NCBI GenBank assembly: GCA_016234205.1
Contig: JACRGN010000293.1
Location: 1-14,557, forward strand
From: Nitrospinota bacterium
Lineage (GTDB): Bacteria > Nitrospinota > Nitrospinia > UBA9942
DNA: 14,557 bases
Direction: 5' to 3'
Below the pieces are notes generated by a model that saw only the letters and a list, made by a program, of their open reading frames with translations, had not been told where the DNA came from and did not search any database. This document shows, one piece after another, positions 12,341 through 14,557 of this stretch. The position numbers and the translations under genes were made by a program. Every line of letters begins with the position of its first letter. Within the stretch, counting starts at the first letter, position 1.

Positions 12341-13534
12341 ATGAGCACTCTATCGGTAACCGGAACGCCGCGGCGATGGATTTCCAAGCTGCATCGCTGG
12401 AGCGGGCTGTTCCTGATGGTGTTTCTGCTGGTGGCAGGTATCACTGGTGCCGTTTTGTCCTTTCGGTGGGAGATTGACCGTACCCTCAATCCACACTTGT
12501 TCTCGATCACACCACAGTCCAAACCGATGGCATATCAGACGTTGATCGACATCGTCGAGCGACGATTTCCGGATGCCATCGTTTCGACTGTCGTGGTTCC
12601 GAAAACGTCCAGCGACTCCGCGATTGTTTATATCAAGTCACGGATGGAGGCATATGTCGCTCACGTTCATGTCCCCGGCATGAAGAGTTCGGTCGACTTC
12701 AATCAGATATTCGTCAATCCGTACTCCGGCGAAATACTTGGACAGCGCAGTACGACACGCTTCGTGCCGACATGGGAGAACCTTATGCCGGACATCGCTC
12801 GGTTGCACTTCTCGTTGTTCCTTGATGAGTATGGAGCCTTGTTGATGGGAGTATGTGCAGTAGTGTGGTTCCTTACCATATTTGTAGGGCTGGCGCTTGC
12901 CTGGCCGGCTCCCTGGCGATCGTTGGAAGCATGGAAACCGCTGATTTCGCTAGGCGCGGAGAAAGGAAACTACCGACTGAATTATCGGCTCCATCGGATG
13001 ACCGCCCTGGTCATTTCGCCCATCTTGTTGGTCGTTGCATTCTCGTCCATATACTTGAATTGGCCAAATGTGATCAAACCTGCGGTAAACGCGGTTTCGC
13101 CCCTCTTTAATGCCGACGCCATTCCGTCTGCGGGGCAGATAGACATCGAGACACCCAGAACGACCATCGAGCAAGCGATCTCTACCGCCCGTGACACGAT
13201 ACCCATCGCACGGGTTCATTCGGTCGGACGAGACTTCCTAAAAGGCCTCTACAGCGTCCGCATGCAATTGCCGAACGACGTGTCGCCGAACGGCAATAAC
13301 ACCGTCTACGTGCGCATGAGCGACGGACAGAGTGTGTTCCAGAGAAAACTCAAGGAAGTGTCGGCGGGCGATGTCTTCGTCGCCTGGCAATCGCCATTGC
13401 ATACTGGCGGCGCTTTCGGTCTCACTGGCCAATTTCTTGTCCTGCTTGGCGCCATTGCGCTTGTCGTCATGTGCATCACCGGTTTCAACGTCTGGTTGCG
13501 CAAACGGCGTGGCCAACGGCGGCAGAGGCGATGA
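12341..13534 (+). CDS. PepSY-associated TM protein (putative iron-uptake membrane reductase)
   Basis: 397 residues from the ATG at 12341, preceded by GGGAGG; the frame reaches back to 12290 without a ribosome site. Four membrane spans: about 22-42, 163-187, 221-241 and 359-383. Conserved family positions include KLHRWSGL (H18), LHFSLF (H156), RLHRMTALV (H218) and SPLHTGG (H354), which could ligate haem in the membrane, with periplasmic PepSY-type segments at about 60-140 and 265-345. Relatives (PF03929; PiuB, FoxB and FpvG types) sit beside TonB siderophore receptors, and some reduce ferric siderophores. Composition is striking: a 60-base hand count at 13141-13200 gives 57% G+C against 35% at 11881-11940 in the adjacent receptor, and codons ending in C/G with CGN arginine prevail. 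The closest relatives are therefore likely proteobacterial and the gene a recent transfer. It is wedged between an intact receptor and a receptor remnant. Confidence 0.88.
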   Translation: MSTLSVTGTPRRWISKLHRWSGLFLMVFLLVAGITGAVLSFRWEIDRTLNPHLFSITPQSKPMAYQTLIDIVERRFPDAIVSTVVVPKTSSDSAIVYIKSRMEAYVAHVHVPGMKSSVDFNQIFVNPYSGEILGQRSTTRFVPTWENLMPDIARLHFSLFLDEYGALLMGVCAVVWFLTIFVGLALAWPAPWRSLEAWKPLISLGAEKGNYRLNYRLHRMTALVISPILLVVAFSSIYLNWPNVIKPAVNAVSPLFNADAIPSAGQIDIETPRTTIEQAISTARDTIPIARVHSVGRDFLKGLYSVRMQLPNDVSPNGNNTVYVRMSDGQSVFQRKLKEVSAGDVFVAWQSPLHTGGAFGLTGQFLVLLGAIALVVMCITGFNVWLRKRRGQRRQRR

Positions 13535-13559
13535 CAATTCCAAGCACAGGGCTGTGCCT

Positions 13560-13948
13560 GTGAAAAAGTTTTATCTGAATATTCACGACCTGTCCTACGA
13601 TGGAAAGATAAAGGAAAATGATGCAAACCCTGAGACTGTCGGCAAAAAATTATTATATCTTCCGGAGAAAATGTTTAATGTGGGAGCGGATATTGAAGAA
13701 GGTCATTTCTCATCTTCTCCGTCCGGTATGTAGGCAAGAGGCATAAAAATGATGAAAACAGGGACAAGGTGAATAACATCTATGGTTCGTATGACCCTTG
13801 TTTTACGGCAGATGCAAAAGTTTCATCTAAAATTACGAAATTTGCAACGATATCCTTTTCTGTGGATAACATCTTTGATAAAGAATATTTTGCCTATTAC
13901 AAGACACATGGAAGGTCATGGTTCACTGAACTATCGGGGAGGTTCTGA
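13560..13948 (+). pseudogene. Frameshifted C-terminal remnant of a third TonB-dependent receptor
   Basis: Two frames joined by an indel near 13705-13725 encode a receptor C-terminus. Frame one (to a stop at 13731) gives YDGKIKENDANPETVGKKLL and MFNVGADIEEGHFSS. Frame two (about 13712 to the TGA at 13946-13948) gives VRYVGKRHKNDENRDKV, YGSYDPCFTADAKV, FSVDNIFDKEYFAYYKTHGR and ends SGRF. These align with the last ~115 residues of the receptor at 9951-12269 (NNSKITENSASPKTVGK, then FSVDNILDKEYYQYRKMPGR and LTLKF) but differ enough to be a separate paralogue, not a recent duplicate. The signal peptide, plug and most of the barrel are missing. It begins within about 30 bases of the stop of the GC-rich PepSY gene. 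A short frame starting at the overlapping ATGA (13948) stops after 16 codons and may be the decayed start of a further operon gene. Confidence 0.85.
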
Positions 13949-14053
13949 TGAATATACTTAAATTGAGTAGCCTAAATATTCTTTCACATCCATAGGCAGT
14001 CGCAGGCATCCGTCAGTAGAGAGAAAACTCCATTTATGCTTGAATAGATATAG

Positions 14054-14096
14054 TAAAAAAAATTAGCCCATCTGATACCTCCATTTTCCTATGGGC
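14054..14096 (-). terminator. Probable intrinsic terminator of apbE
   Basis: Read on the minus strand, GCCCAT (complement of 14091-14096) pairs with ATGGGC (complement of 14066-14071) across a 19-base loop and is followed by TAA and then eight T (14062-14055). It lies 62 bases after the apbE stop. The stem is only six base pairs with a long loop, so strength is uncertain. It overlaps copy B of the GC-rich repeat. Confidence 0.45.
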
Positions 14097-14153
14097 ATCC
14101 CGGCAGGGGGGAGAAGGCTTGTTACCTCCTCCTCCCTCCTGTCTGGGGTATAA
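14066..14153 (+). repeat. GC-rich two-hairpin element, copy B (beside apbE)
   Basis: Direct-orientation relative of 9426-9518, with the same ends and a diverged centre. The main stem is preserved with a G-T wobble: CAGGGGGGAG (14104-14113) with CTCCCTCCTG (14132-14141). The first stem differs, here GCCCAT/ATGGGC (14066-14071 and 14091-14096). On the plus strand no gene follows it, since the neighbour apbE is on the minus strand, which argues against a simple cis-leader role. Confidence 0.75.
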
Positions 14154-14158
14154 TCCTG

Positions 14159-14557
14159 TTAATTGTCTACCCTTCTCTCAACTCCCGGTGAATAATGCAC
14201 CTGTCCATTACTGTCCACTATGATTCCTTCTATCCCATGAAGGCTCTTTATCAATTTCATGCCCTCCTCTGGTCCAAGGACAAAGACAGCAGTGGAAAGT
14301 GCATCGGATGTCATTGTATCAGGTGCAAATATAGTCACACTCTGGCATCCCTTTGCAGGATAGCCTGTCTTTGGGTTCATTATGTGGTGATACAAGACTC
14401 CATCTTTGATAAAATACCTCTCGTAGTCTCCTGAGGTGGATATTGAGATATTACTCAGATTCAATTTACCCAATAATTTTTTCTTATCCCTTGGATGTTT
14501 AATACCTATATCCCAGGGCTTTCCATCCTTTGCCCCCTGAACTCTCATATCACCGCC
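14159..14557 (-). CDS. apbE: FAD:protein FMN transferase ApbE, C-terminal part (5' end outside window)
   Basis: The frame is open to the window edge on the minus strand and the first visible residues are GGDMRVQG, the conserved GGD-x-R motif of ApbE, so the ATG at 14546-14548 is internal. 132 residues are visible. Other family motifs in order: LSNISISTSGDYERYF, LYHHIMNPKTGYPA and TSDALSTAVFVLG, the last with the magnesium-binding Asp/Thr region. ApbE is an exported lipoprotein that attaches FMN through a phosphoester bond to Thr/Ser of membrane flavoproteins such as RnfG/NqrC and of some FMN-binding proteins. It is oriented against the receptor remnant and faces it tail to tail. Whether its target lies in the neighbouring iron locus cannot be told. 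Confidence 0.95.
   Translation of the reverse strand, partial: GGDMRVQGAKDGKPWDIGIKHPRDKKKLLGKLNLSNISISTSGDYERYFIKDGVLYHHIMNPKTGYPAKGCQSVTIFAPDTMTSDALSTAVFVLGPEEGMKLIKSLHGIEGIIVDSNGQVHYSPGVERRVDN

Noticed and set aside
12853..13219. Alternative open frames on both strands in the PepSY gene
   Set aside because: GC-rich codons lengthen chance frames; the forward 12341-13534 frame has membrane spans and conserved His motifs and explains the region.
13948..13998. Short frame starting at the remnant's stop codon
   Set aside because: Only 16 codons, no motif; kept as a possible relic of a lost downstream gene, not as a gene.
14195..14434. Plus-strand frame opposite apbE
   Set aside because: It is antisense to clear ApbE motifs and has no ribosome site or recognisable domain.

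Overview
The window reads as DNA from a diderm (Gram-negative-type) bacterium with an AT-rich genome. It encodes outer-membrane receptors, a porin-like barrel, an ExbB-ExbD-TonB energy transducer and several exported proteins. The gaps are packed with short palindromic repeats. AT-rich codon use, strong GGAGG ribosome sites and these repeat families would fit Nitrospirota or a deltaproteobacterial-type lineage, but no marker gene fixes the taxonomy, so this is a weak inference.

Region 1 (1-8172) is a compact, co-directional TonB-dependent transport cassette. In order: the 3' end of a His-rich small protein; a porin-like beta-barrel (518-1498) bracketed by ~147-bp inverted repeats; a TlpA-type thioredoxin (1707-2243); a TonB-dependent receptor (2262-4355); a five-Asp-box BNR/sialidase-like propeller with a CPCC motif (4359-5624); ExbB (5720-6316); ExbD (6406-6819); TonB with three cysteines in its C-terminal domain (6821-7684); and a second Cys/His-rich exported protein (7768-8172). 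Unusual cysteines recur in the exported proteins and a periplasmic thiol oxidoreductase sits among them. This suggests metal handling (copper is one candidate) or thiol redox chemistry linked to uptake. That is an inference; the substrate cannot be read from sequence.

Region 2 (8211-9413) holds a small hypothetical gene overlapping a small excisionase/MerR-type helix-turn-helix protein, then a Spy/CpxP-like periplasmic protein with two CxxxC pairs.

Region 3 (9426-13948) looks like an iron/heme uptake locus: a short HemP-family gene (9539-9700), a large folded palindrome with a T-tract, a second TonB-dependent receptor (9951-12269), and a PepSY-TM membrane protein (12341-13534). The PepSY-TM gene is distinctly richer in GC than everything around it and looks horizontally acquired. 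It is followed immediately by a frameshifted remnant of another receptor C-terminus (about 13560-13948). The simplest history is that the foreign gene entered a tandem receptor locus.

Region 4 (14054-14557) has the 3' end of apbE (flavin transferase) on the minus strand with a probable terminator. That terminator overlaps the second copy of a GC-rich hairpin element whose first copy lies just upstream of hemP.

The sequence between genes is dominated by dispersed palindromic repeats of at least six types. Several intrude on gene ends, supplying stop codons, signal-peptide codons or false upstream starts. No rRNA, tRNA, CRISPR array, transposase or intact insertion sequence was seen.
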